Of a stretch of 51,052 nucleotides of DNA, positions 24,332 to 33,739 are shown one piece after another (positions within the stretch are counted from its first letter, which is position 1; each line of letters starts with the position of its first letter). Source of the stretch: Caballeronia zhejiangensis (lineage in GTDB: Bacteria; Pseudomonadota; Gammaproteobacteria; Burkholderiales; Burkholderiaceae). The notes below the pieces were generated by a model, which ran no database searches, was not told the DNA's origin, and saw nothing but the letters and a program-made list of their open reading frames with translations. Location of the stretch: positions 1 to 51,052 of the forward strand of contig NZ_JFHD01000043.1 in the NCBI RefSeq assembly GCF_000698575.1, read 5' to 3'. Position numbers and translations under genes: made by a program.

Positions 24332-26161
24332 ATGAACGATCGCATTGCAGATTCAGCCATTCCGGAACCCGCCATGTTCGCGAGCCGCATCGAGTCGTTG
24401 CGCGGCCAGATGGCGCGCGAAAAGCTCGCCGCCGTGCTGATTCCATCGGCGGATCCGCATCTTTCCGAATATCTGCCGGAACGCTGGCAAGGGCGTCAGT
24501 GGCTTTCGGGCTTCACCGGCTCGGTCGGCACGCTCGTGGTGACGGCGGACTTCGCGGGCGTCTGGGTCGACAGCCGCTACTGGACGCAAGCCGAGACGCA
24601 ACTCGCCGGCACCGGCATCGTGCTCATGAAGATGATGGGCGGGCAGCAGACCGCGCCGCACGTCGACTGGCTCGCTGAAAACGTCGCATCGGGCGCGACG
24701 GTCGCCGTCGACGGCACCGTGCTCGGCGTCGCAGCGGCGCGTGCACTGTCCGATGCGCTGAGTGCGCGCGGCATCGTATTACGCACCGATGTCGATCTGC
24801 TCGATGCCGTGTGGCCCGCGCGCCCCGGCTTGCCGGAGGCGGCCGTCTACGAGCATGCGGCGCCGAATGCGAGCGTCGCTCGCGCGGACAAGCTCGCGCA
24901 AGTGCGCGACGCGATGCGTGCCAAAGGCGCGCAATGGCACTTCGTTTCCACACTCGACGATCTCGCGTGGATCTTCAATCTGCGCGGCGGCGACGTGAGC
25001 TACAACCCGGTTTTCGTCGCGCACGCGCTGATCGGTCTCGACGACGCGACGATTTTCGTCGCGGACGGCAAGATTCCGGGCGCGCTCGTCGAATCGCTGT
25101 CGCGCGACAACGTGCGCGTCGCGCCGTACGCGGCCGCATCGGAATCGCTCGCGTCGCTGCCCGCGGGCGCGACGCTCCTGATCGACCCGCGCCGAATCAC
25201 GCACGGCTTGCTGGAGAAAGTGCCGTCGGCGGTGAAAATCGTCGAGGCGGTGAATCCGTCGACGTTCGCGAAGTCGCGCAAGACCGCGGCGGAAGCGGAG
25301 CAGATCCGCGCGACGATGGAGCAGGACGGCGCCGCGCTCGCCGAATTCTTCGCGTGGTTCGAGGAGGCGCTGGGATGCGAGCGCATTACGGAACTGACCA
25401 TCGACGAGAAGCTGACTGCCGCGCGTGCGCGCCGCCCGGGTTTCGTCACGCTGAGCTTCGGCACGATCGCGGGCTTCAACGCGAACGGCGCGATGCCGCA
25501 TTACCGCGCGACGGAAGCGTCGCATGCGGTCATCGAAGGCAACGGTCTGCTGCTGATCGATTCGGGCGGCCAATATCTGAGCGGCACCACGGACATCACG
25601 CGTGTCGTGCCGATCGGCGAAATCACGGCCGAGCACAAGCGCGATTTCACCGTCGTGCTGAAGGGTACGATGGCGCTTTCGCGCGCGCGTTTTCCGCGCG
25701 GCATCCGTTCGCCGATGCTCGATTCGATCGCGCGCGCGCCGATCTGGGAAGCGGGCGCGGACTACGGCCACGGCACGGGACACGGCGTCGGCTATTTCCT
25801 GAACGTGCACGAAGGCCCGCAAGTAATTTCGCACTACGCGCCCGCCGAACCGTGGACGGCGATGGAAGAGGGCATGATCACGTCGGTCGAGCCGGGCATT
25901 TATCGGCCGGGCAAGTGGGGCATCCGCATCGAGAATCTCGTGATGAACCAGGCGGCGGGCAAGACCGAATTCGGCGATTTCCTCGAATTTGAAACGCTGA
26001 CGCTTTGTCCGATCGACGCGCGCTGCATCGATGTGTCGTTGCTGCGCGAAGACGAACGCGCGTGGCTCAACGCGTATCACGAAACCGTGCGGCGCCGCGT
26101 GTCGCCGCATGTGACGGGCAAGGCGCTGGCATGGCTCGAAGAGCGGACCAAGGCGATCTGA
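24332..26161 (+). CDS. Xaa-Pro aminopeptidase (aminopeptidase P, M24B, long form)
   Basis: 609-residue three-domain aminopeptidase P that removes N-terminal residues preceding proline. Two creatinase-like N-terminal domains (about 1-310, with SADPHLSEYLPERWQGRQWL early) precede the pita-bread domain. Metal ligands are visible: the Asp pair in LIDSGGQYLSGTTDITR, His in GHGTGHGVGYFLNVHEGP, and Glu in MITSVEPGIYRPGKWG and IRIEN. The long form resembles the cytosolic eukaryotic enzyme more than the 440-residue E. coli PepP. The start at 24332 (CAGGTG upstream) is preferred over an upstream TTG. The HAD gene follows 18 bases later, so they are probably co-transcribed. Confidence 0.93.
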   Translation: MNDRIADSAIPEPAMFASRIESLRGQMAREKLAAVLIPSADPHLSEYLPERWQGRQWLSGFTGSVGTLVVTADFAGVWVDSRYWTQAETQLAGTGIVLMKMMGGQQTAPHVDWLAENVASGATVAVDGTVLGVAAARALSDALSARGIVLRTDVDLLDAVWPARPGLPEAAVYEHAAPNASVARADKLAQVRDAMRAKGAQWHFVSTLDDLAWIFNLRGGDVSYNPVFVAHALIGLDDATIFVADGKIPGALVESLSRDNVRVAPYAAASESLASLPAGATLLIDPRRITHGLLEKVPSAVKIVEAVNPSTFAKSRKTAAEAEQIRATMEQDGAALAEFFAWFEEALGCERITELTIDEKLTAARARRPGFVTLSFGTIAGFNANGAMPHYRATEASHAVIEGNGLLLIDSGGQYLSGTTDITRVVPIGEITAEHKRDFTVVLKGTMALSRARFPRGIRSPMLDSIARAPIWEAGADYGHGTGHGVGYFLNVHEGPQVISHYAPAEPWTAMEEGMITSVEPGIYRPGKWGIRIENLVMNQAAGKTEFGDFLEFETLTLCPIDARCIDVSLLREDERAWLNAYHETVRRRVSPHVTGKALAWLEERTKAI

Positions 26162-26179
26162 CCCACGGAGCAGCGAGCA

Positions 26180-26803
26180 ATGACCATCAAGGCAGTCGTA
26201 TTCGATTTCGGCGGCGTGCTGATCGACTGGAATCGCGAATATCTCTACAAGCATCTGATTCCAGACGACACCGAGCGCCGCTGGTTCCTCGACAACGTCT
26301 GCAAGATGGAATGGGTCGTGCAACAGGACGGCGGGCAGACCATCGAGGACGGCACCGCCGAACTGATCGCCGTCTATCCCGAGCAAGAAGCGCTGATCCG
26401 CGCGTTCTACGCACGCTGGCCGGAAATGGTGTCCGGCGTGCTGGAAGAGGGCGTGGCGCTCGTCGACCGGCTCGAAGCGGCGGGCGTGCCGCTCTTCGGC
26501 CTCACGAACTGGTCGGCGGAGACGTTTCCGTATGCGTGGGAACGCTTCGACGTCTTGCGGAAGTTTCGCGAGATCGTCGTGTCAGGGCGCGTGGGCCTCG
26601 TGAAGCCTGATCCGCAGATTTTCGGTTTGATGCGCGCGGAAATCGAACGGCATCTGCCGGGCGTTCAGCCGAAAGAACTCGTGTTCATCGACGACAACCC
26701 GATGAACGCGCAAGCCGCGACGGCGCTCGGCTGGCACGGCGTTCACTACACCGGCGCGCTGGAAACCGAAACGAAGCTGCGCGCGCTGAATCTGCCGATC
26801 TGA
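26180..26803 (+). CDS. HAD-family hydrolase (subfamily IA, YihX-like)
   Basis: 207-residue haloacid-dehalogenase-type phosphatase. Motif I is VVFDFGGVLIDW, with nucleophile Asp9 and Gly in place of the second Asp, as in YihX (DLGN). Motif II is FGLTNWS, motif III is VGLVKPDPQIF, and motif IV is LVFIDDNPMNAQAA. A helical cap lies between residues 20 and 95. Related enzymes act on sugar phosphates; the substrate here is unknown. It lies 18 bases after the aminopeptidase gene and converges with the DUF748 gene. Confidence 0.92.
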   Translation: MTIKAVVFDFGGVLIDWNREYLYKHLIPDDTERRWFLDNVCKMEWVVQQDGGQTIEDGTAELIAVYPEQEALIRAFYARWPEMVSGVLEEGVALVDRLEAAGVPLFGLTNWSAETFPYAWERFDVLRKFREIVVSGRVGLVKPDPQIFGLMRAEIERHLPGVQPKELVFIDDNPMNAQAATALGWHGVHYTGALETETKLRALNLPI

Positions 26804-26826
26804 AAGTAAAGCGAGAAGGCGACGCG

Positions 26827-27954
26827 CTATTGCCCGAGCAGGTTCTTCAGCGCGTTGCCGATTCCCCGAACCGTATCGCCCGCGCCGCGCGCGACGCCTT
26901 CAGCGCTGACGCCCAGCGCCTTCGCGAATCCCGCCGCGAGCTTCTTCGACAGACTCTCGCTCAGCGAAAATTTCGGATCGCGCAGATCGCCTTCGAGCGT
27001 GAAGTCGAGCTTGATCTGTTCCTTGCGGTCTTTGAGCGCGGCGATCGCGGCTTTCGTCGGAATCGAGAGAAAGGTGTCGAGCGCGTTGCCGGTATCGCTG
27101 ATCTGCAGATGATTCAGCGTCAACGTGCCGGGCGCGTGAATGCGGTAATTCTTCACGGTTGCATCGATCGTCATGTCGATGGTGCCGCCTGTCACCGCCG
27201 CCTTTGCGCCGGCCTTCTTCAGCAGATACGGATCGAGCGTCGCGACATCGACGTTGCGCAGCGTCGCGCGCGTCTGCGAATCCTTGTTGGCGATGATCAT
27301 CCAGCCGCCCCACGTGACGTTGCCCGTGTGCGACGGACCTTTGATGGAACCGGTCATCGAAAGCTCGGTGCGCTCGGTGAGCGCGGGCAGATGCAGATGA
27401 TCGACAGTGGCGCGCGCATCGCCGATCAGCACGCGATACGGCGGGTTCGGCACGGAGCCGTCGAAGAACTCCATCGAGCCGCGCTCGAACGACACGCGAT
27501 CGATGATTTTTTCTTCTTGCGCGTGCTCCTGACGTTCCTTGCTGTCGGGCCGGGCGTCGGCTTCGCGCGCGGTTTCCTTGAGGCCGGGCAGGATGCGTAC
27601 GCGGCCATCGGCGGAGCGGACGATCGACAGATAGTAGTTGTCGACGCTCACGCTGCGCAGATGAATCGGCCTCGAGATGAGCGATTGCATGTCGACGTCG
27701 AGCACGATGCGCTCCGCGCGCATCGCGTCGCCGGCTGGCCAGTCTTTCGGGCCGCGCAGCCGCACGCGCGAGAGCGTGACGTGCCCGAAGCCGACGTCGA
27801 TCTCTTCCACCGAACCGTTCGGGCCGAGCGTCTCGAGGATCCGCTCTTTCATCTGATGGACGACGAAAAACCAGCCGCCGATCACCACGACGACGAGCGC
27901 CACGACGATTCCGATTGCCCAAAGCGCTCCCCGCCGCGCGCTCGATCCCGCCAT
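26827..27954 (-). CDS. DUF748/AsmA-like membrane-anchored protein
   Basis: 375-residue protein with one N-terminal membrane anchor (ALWAIGIVVALVVVVIGGWFF at about 10-30). A beta-rich periplasmic part follows, typical of DUF748/AsmA-related proteins: VDVGFGHVTLSRVRLRG-type repeats, HLRSVSVDNYYLSIVR, FERGSMEFFDGSVPNPPYRV, and an amphipathic Gly/Ala-rich C-terminal helix. The AsmA-like superfamily is linked to lipid transport and envelope integrity; no specific role is known for this one. Complete, monocistronic, and downstream of ettA in the same direction but separated by a terminator. Confidence 0.8.
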   Translation of the reverse strand: MAGSSARRGALWAIGIVVALVVVVIGGWFFVVHQMKERILETLGPNGSVEEIDVGFGHVTLSRVRLRGPKDWPAGDAMRAERIVLDVDMQSLISRPIHLRSVSVDNYYLSIVRSADGRVRILPGLKETAREADARPDSKERQEHAQEEKIIDRVSFERGSMEFFDGSVPNPPYRVLIGDARATVDHLHLPALTERTELSMTGSIKGPSHTGNVTWGGWMIIANKDSQTRATLRNVDVATLDPYLLKKAGAKAAVTGGTIDMTIDATVKNYRIHAPGTLTLNHLQISDTGNALDTFLSIPTKAAIAALKDRKEQIKLDFTLEGDLRDPKFSLSESLSKKLAAGFAKALGVSAEGVARGAGDTVRGIGNALKNLLGQ

Positions 27955-27999
27955 CTGCGTGTGTCTCCGTGTCGGCTTACTGGAAAGCGTCGCTCGAAA

Positions 28000-28036
28000 A
28001 AGTAAGTGGCGACTGCGCCCTACACAGTCGCCACTT
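28000..28036 (-). terminator. ettA terminator
   Basis: 12-base stem AAGTGGCGACTG / CAGTCGCCACTT with a 9-base loop. On the minus strand it is followed by ACTTTTTC. It lies 50 bases past the ettA stop. Confidence 0.75.
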
Positions 28037-28085
28037 TTACGCCTGATGTCGGTGCGCGCCCCCGCATAGGCTCTTTCGTCAGACG

Positions 28086-29753
<1,668 letters not shown>

Positions 29754-29891
29754 ATTGTCCTAGCTGGATGGATGAATGCGGGGCGCCCGGTTCGGCGCGC
29801 GAGGATGTTCGGTGGCGCGGATTCGCGCGTTCCCGCCGTGGCGTTTCGCGCAGGCGGGATTAGGTGGCATTGTACTTCGCGGTGGAGGCGG

Positions 29892-30200
29892 TCATTGCCA
29901 GGCGGCTACGCCCCCGTGCCGCGAGCATGTGCCGCTGTGATGCTGGCTGAAGCTGTAGGAGCCGTCGCGGCATTGCGCGGTCGCGCCCGCGGGGACAGCG
30001 CCGGAGCGCGTGCGCGCGGGCGAGTGGACGACGTCGCCGTCGCGGTTGACGTAATGACCGTGGTTGTCGAGATCGGACTCGTCGGGCTGCGGTTGATACT
30101 GGTACGGGTTGCCGCGATAGGCGAAGGCGTCGGACGTTGCGAGCAAGCTCGCCGCGATCAGCGTGAAAGCTGTGAATGCGCGCAGTGCGTGTCTCTGCAT
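29892..30200 (-). CDS. secreted DUF3761 domain protein
   Basis: 102-residue exported protein. The N-terminal signal peptide is MQRHALRAFTAFTLIAASLL, with predicted cleavage after SDAFA. The mature part matches DUF3761: HGHYVNRDGDVVHSPARTR, then AQCRDGSYSFSQHHSGTCSRHG with two Cys that could form a disulfide. Such small His/Cys-rich domains are common in Burkholderia and their role is unknown. The start at 30200 was chosen because it begins the signal peptide; the longer frame runs back into the ychF terminator. Confidence 0.82.
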   Translation of the reverse strand: MQRHALRAFTAFTLIAASLLATSDAFAYRGNPYQYQPQPDESDLDNHGHYVNRDGDVVHSPARTRSGAVPAGATAQCRDGSYSFSQHHSGTCSRHGGVAAWQ

Positions 30201-30262
30201 CTTGTGGTTATGTCTCGTTGTTTTTGTCGATCGCAGCGTTGCTGCGTTGTCTCGTCCGCGCA

Positions 30263-30300
30263 AGAAAAAAGCGGAGTGTCCATGAAAAGACACTCCGCTT
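30263..30300 (-). terminator. ychF terminator
   Basis: 12-base perfect stem AAGCGGAGTGTC / GACACTCCGCTT with an 8-base loop. The T run (TTTTTTC) follows on the minus strand, 40 bases past the ychF stop. Confidence 0.85.
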
Positions 30301-30339
30301 CGCGAGGCAAGCCGCTTTGACGTTTCTTTACGTCGCGCG

Positions 30340-31434
30340 TCAGACGTTAAACAAGAAATTCATGACATCCCCGTCGTGCACGACATACTCCTTCCCTTCG
30401 GCGCGCATCTTCCCGGCTTCCTTCGCCCCTTGCTCGCCCTTATAAGCGATGTAGTCATCGAACGAGATGGTCTGCGCGCGAATGAACCCGCGCTCGAAAT
30501 CCGTGTGAATGGCACCCGCCGCCTGGGGCGCCGTATCGCCGATATGAATCGTCCACGCGCGCACTTCCTTCACGCCCGCCGTGAAGTACGTCTGCAGGCC
30601 GAGCAGCTTGAAACCCGCGCGAATCACGCGATTCAAGCCCGGCTCGTCCATGCCCATGTCGGCGAGGAATTCGAGCTTGTCCGCATCGTCGAGATCGGCG
30701 ATTTCCGCTTCGATCGCCGCGCACACCGCGACCACCGGCGCGTTTTCCGCTTCCGCATGCTTGCGCACCGCGTCGAGATGCGGGTTGTTCTCGAAGCCGT
30801 CGTCCTTCACGTTCGCGACGTACATCGTCGGCTTGGACGTGATCAGGCAGAACGGCTTGATGAGCAGCAGTTCTTCTTCCGTCAGCGAAAGGCCGCGCAC
30901 CGGCTTCGCCTGATCGAGCTGCGCGCGCACTTTTTCCAGCACGGCGACGAGCTTGATCGCTTCCTTGTCGTTGCCCGACTTCGCCGCCTTCGAATAGCGC
31001 GCCTGCGCTTTTTCGACCGTCGCCAGGTCAGCGAGCGCGAGTTCCGTGTTGATAACTTCGATATCCGCGATCGGATCGATCTGGCCCGCGACGTGGATCA
31101 CGTTCTCGTCCTCGAAGCAGCGCACGACGTGCGTGATCGCGTCGGTTTCGCGGATGTTCGCGAGGAACTGATTGCCGAGGCCTTCGCCTTTCGACGCACC
31201 GGCGACGAGCCCCGCGATATCGACGAATTCGACGACCGCCGGCAGGATGCGCTCGGGCTTCACGATTTCGGCGAGCGCGGTGAGGCGCGCGTCCGGCACT
31301 TCGACGACGCCGACGTTCGGCTCGATCGTGCAGAACGGATAGTTTTCGGCGGCAATGCCCGCCTTGGTCAACGCATTGAAAAGAGTGGACTTGCCGACAT
31401 TAGGCAAGCCGACGATGCCGCATTGGAGGCTCAT
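30340..31434 (-). CDS. ychF: redox-regulated ATPase YchF
   Basis: 364-residue Obg-family P-loop protein that prefers ATP. The P loop is GLPNVGKST near residue 8, followed by NYPFCTIEPNVG and VEFVDIAGLVAGASKGEGLGNQFL, with a TGS domain at the C terminus (ARAWTIHIGDTAPQAAGAIH-like, ending DYIAYKGEQGAKEAGKMR). Full family length. E. coli YchF binds the ribosome and modulates oxidative-stress resistance. A minus-strand -10 TACAAT (31561-31556) lies about 120 bases upstream. The leader overlaps the divergent hydroxylase promoter region. Confidence 0.97.
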   Translation of the reverse strand: MSLQCGIVGLPNVGKSTLFNALTKAGIAAENYPFCTIEPNVGVVEVPDARLTALAEIVKPERILPAVVEFVDIAGLVAGASKGEGLGNQFLANIRETDAITHVVRCFEDENVIHVAGQIDPIADIEVINTELALADLATVEKAQARYSKAAKSGNDKEAIKLVAVLEKVRAQLDQAKPVRGLSLTEEELLLIKPFCLITSKPTMYVANVKDDGFENNPHLDAVRKHAEAENAPVVAVCAAIEAEIADLDDADKLEFLADMGMDEPGLNRVIRAGFKLLGLQTYFTAGVKEVRAWTIHIGDTAPQAAGAIHTDFERGFIRAQTISFDDYIAYKGEQGAKEAGKMRAEGKEYVVHDGDVMNFLFNV

Positions 31435-31622
31435 GGAATCCTTCGAACTGGTAAGACGGCGCGGGCCGCGCGGGTTTCGTCAAAAATGGTGCGCAATGAG
31501 CGGGCGAGAACCGCCCGCCACGCTACGGCCGCGTGCGGCGGCCAGGCAAACCGCTATTGTACCGCCGCACCGTCGCGGGCAAGCGCCGCCGCCGGCTCGC
31601 AAACCCGTTCGAACCCCACGGC

Positions 31623-31634
31623 TATAATGCCCGG
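31623..31634 (+). promoter_or_regulatory. TATAAT -10 element placing the transcript start at the hydroxylase ATG
   Basis: Perfect TATAAT at 31623-31628, followed by only 6 bases (GCCCGG) before ATG 31635. A start 6-8 bases past the -10 would coincide with the A of the ATG, giving a leaderless mRNA. No ribosome-binding sequence exists upstream of the ATG. The -35 region is not recognisable. Confidence 0.5.
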
Positions 31635-32807
31635 ATGACTCCGCATCCACTGAAATTTCACGCTATCGTCGTCGGCGGCGGGCTCGTCGGCAAGACGGCG
31701 GCGCTCGCGCTCGCGCAATCCGGGCTGCGCACCGCGCTCGTCGCGTCGCGCGCGGCTGGCCTGCCGCCGGGCGCGGCGTTCGATTCGCGCATCTACGCGC
31801 TGTCGTCGAGCTCGCAGGCGCTGCTGGAGCGTCTGCGCGTCTGGCAGGCGCTCGATCGTTCGCGGCTCGGTCCCGTCTTCGACATGCGCGTGTTCGGCGA
31901 TGCCCACGCGGAATTGCACTTCTCGGCGTTTCAGGCGTCGGTGCCGCAGCTCGCGTGGATCGTGGAATCGTCGCTGATCGAGCAATCGCTCGATGCCGCG
32001 TTGCGCTTTTCGCCGAGTCTTTCGTGGTTCGAATCGCGCGCGCAGGGCATGACGGTCGAAGCCGACGCCGCGCACATTGCGCTCGCGAGCGGCGAAATGC
32101 TGGAGACGGATCTGATCGTCGGCGCGGACGGCGCGCATTCGTGGGTGCGCGCGCAAATGGGCGCGAAGATGAATCGGCGCGATTATCGGCAGACGGGCGT
32201 CGTCGCCAATTTCAAGGCCGAAAAGCCGCACGGCGAAACGGCGTACCAATGGTTCCGCGATACCGAAATCATCGCGCTCTTGCCGCTGCCGGGCGATCAC
32301 GTTTCGCTCGTGTGGTCCGCGCGCACCGAACACGCCGACGAACTGCTCGCGCTCGATCCGGCGCAACTCGCCGCGCAAGTCGAAACGGCAACGCAAAACC
32401 AGCTCGGCACGCTCGATTGCGTGACGCCGGCGCAAGGCTTTCCGCTCGGGCTGCAAACCGTCGACAAACTCGTCGCGCCGCGTGTTGCGCTCGTCGGCGA
32501 TGCCGCGCATCTGATTCATCCGCTCGCGGGGCAGGGCATGAACCTCGGCCTGCGCGACGTCGCCGCGCTCGCGGACGTCATCGCGAACAAGGAGTCGTTC
32601 CGCGATCTCGGCGATCCGATCCTCCTTCGCCGATACGAACGCGCGCGCCGTGAAGACATCCAGAAGCTCATGTTCGCGACCGACGGCCTGCAGCGGCTTT
32701 TCGCCGTGCCGGGTACGCTCGCGCGCGCGGTCCGCAACACCGGCATGGCGTTCGTCGGCGCGCAGCCGCTCATCAAGCGCTGGCTCGTCTCGGCGGCGCT
32801 CGGCTGA
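31635..32807 (+). CDS. UbiH/UbiF/Coq6-family FAD-dependent hydroxylase
   Basis: 390-residue flavin monooxygenase of the ubiquinone-hydroxylase family. IVVGGGLVGKTAALALAQSG (GxGxxG) is at residues 10-29. The DG motif is IVGADGAHSWVRAQMG near 160-175. GDAAHLIHPLAGQGMN, near 285-300, is the second FAD-binding block. These enzymes add hydroxyls to the ubiquinone ring with O2; whether this is UbiH, UbiF or UbiI cannot be decided here. The start at 31635 is the only ATG that fits, directly under a TATAAT box. The dsbC gene follows 50 bases later. Confidence 0.92.
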   Translation: MTPHPLKFHAIVVGGGLVGKTAALALAQSGLRTALVASRAAGLPPGAAFDSRIYALSSSSQALLERLRVWQALDRSRLGPVFDMRVFGDAHAELHFSAFQASVPQLAWIVESSLIEQSLDAALRFSPSLSWFESRAQGMTVEADAAHIALASGEMLETDLIVGADGAHSWVRAQMGAKMNRRDYRQTGVVANFKAEKPHGETAYQWFRDTEIIALLPLPGDHVSLVWSARTEHADELLALDPAQLAAQVETATQNQLGTLDCVTPAQGFPLGLQTVDKLVAPRVALVGDAAHLIHPLAGQGMNLGLRDVAALADVIANKESFRDLGDPILLRRYERARREDIQKLMFATDGLQRLFAVPGTLARAVRNTGMAFVGAQPLIKRWLVSAALG

Positions 32808-32857
32808 AACAATCTCACTTTCTCGGGCGCGATGCCGCACGACTCACAGGAAACCGC

Positions 32858-33589
32858 ATGAAAACCACCCTCAGACTGGCCCTGGCGACGGCCGCGGCGC
32901 TCGCCGTGACGCTCGGCGTCGGCTGTTCGGCGCAGGCCGATCAGACCACCGACAAGCTCAAGTCGGCGCTCGAATCGCGCATGGGCGACGCGACCATCAA
33001 GAGCATCGAAAAGACGCCGATTCCCGGTCTCTACGAGGTGAATCTCGGCTCGCAGATCGTGTATAGCGACGCGAGCGGCAATTACGTGCTGATCGGCGAT
33101 CTCGTCGATACACGGAACAGCAAGAACCTGACCGAGGCGCGGCTTGCCGAAACCAACAAGATCGACTTCGCGAAGCTGCCGTTCGAGAACGCGGTGAAGG
33201 TCGTGAAGGGCAACGGCAGCCGCAAGATCGCGGTCTTTTCCGATCCGAACTGCCCGTACTGCAAGCAACTCGAATCGACGCTGAAGTCGATCGACAACGT
33301 GACGGTCTACACCTTCCTGTATCCGGTGCTCTCGCCCGATTCGACGGCCAAGTCGAAGTCGATCTGGTGCGCGCAGGATCGCGGTGTGTCGTGGGAAAGC
33401 TGGATGCTCGATCACAAGGCGCCGACCGCGTCGGCATCGTGCGATACGACCGCCATCGACAAGAATCTAAAGCTCGGCCGCGCGATGAACGTCACCGGCA
33501 CGCCGACCGTATTCCTCGCCGATGGCCGGCGTCTGCCAGGCGCCGTGCCCGCCGACCGGCTCGAAAAGGAACTGTCCGCCGTGCGCTGA
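32858..33589 (+). CDS. dsbC: DsbC-family thiol:disulfide isomerase
   Basis: 243-residue periplasmic disulfide isomerase/thioredoxin-fold protein. The signal peptide ends near SAQA/DQ (residues 24-28). The N-terminal dimerisation domain (about 30-95) includes EVNLGSQIVYSDASGNYVL. The thioredoxin domain carries CPYC in FSDPNCPYCKQLE and a cis-Pro in VTGTPTVFLADGR. Two further Cys lie between. It reshuffles wrong disulfides and is recycled by DsbD. It follows the hydroxylase gene by 50 bases and ends at a good terminator. Confidence 0.95.
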   Translation: MKTTLRLALATAAALAVTLGVGCSAQADQTTDKLKSALESRMGDATIKSIEKTPIPGLYEVNLGSQIVYSDASGNYVLIGDLVDTRNSKNLTEARLAETNKIDFAKLPFENAVKVVKGNGSRKIAVFSDPNCPYCKQLESTLKSIDNVTVYTFLYPVLSPDSTAKSKSIWCAQDRGVSWESWMLDHKAPTASASCDTTAIDKNLKLGRAMNVTGTPTVFLADGRRLPGAVPADRLEKELSAVR

Positions 33590-33610
33590 GCGCGGTCCGA
33601 AACGAAGAAG

Positions 33611-33640
33611 GGAGGCGCGTCATGCGCCTCCTGTGTTTTT
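33611..33640 (+). terminator. dsbC terminator
   Basis: Stem GGAGGCGC / GCGCCTCC with loop GTCAT, then TGTGTTTTT. It lies 22 bases past the dsbC stop. Confidence 0.8.
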
Positions 33641-33739
33641 ACGGCCTTGCTTTTCCGAAAGCGCAGCGTAAACAAGCAAGGCGCCGGGCGCGGTTCGTTC
33701 AAGATCGACGCGCCCAGAACAAGAACAAAGGACATCGAG

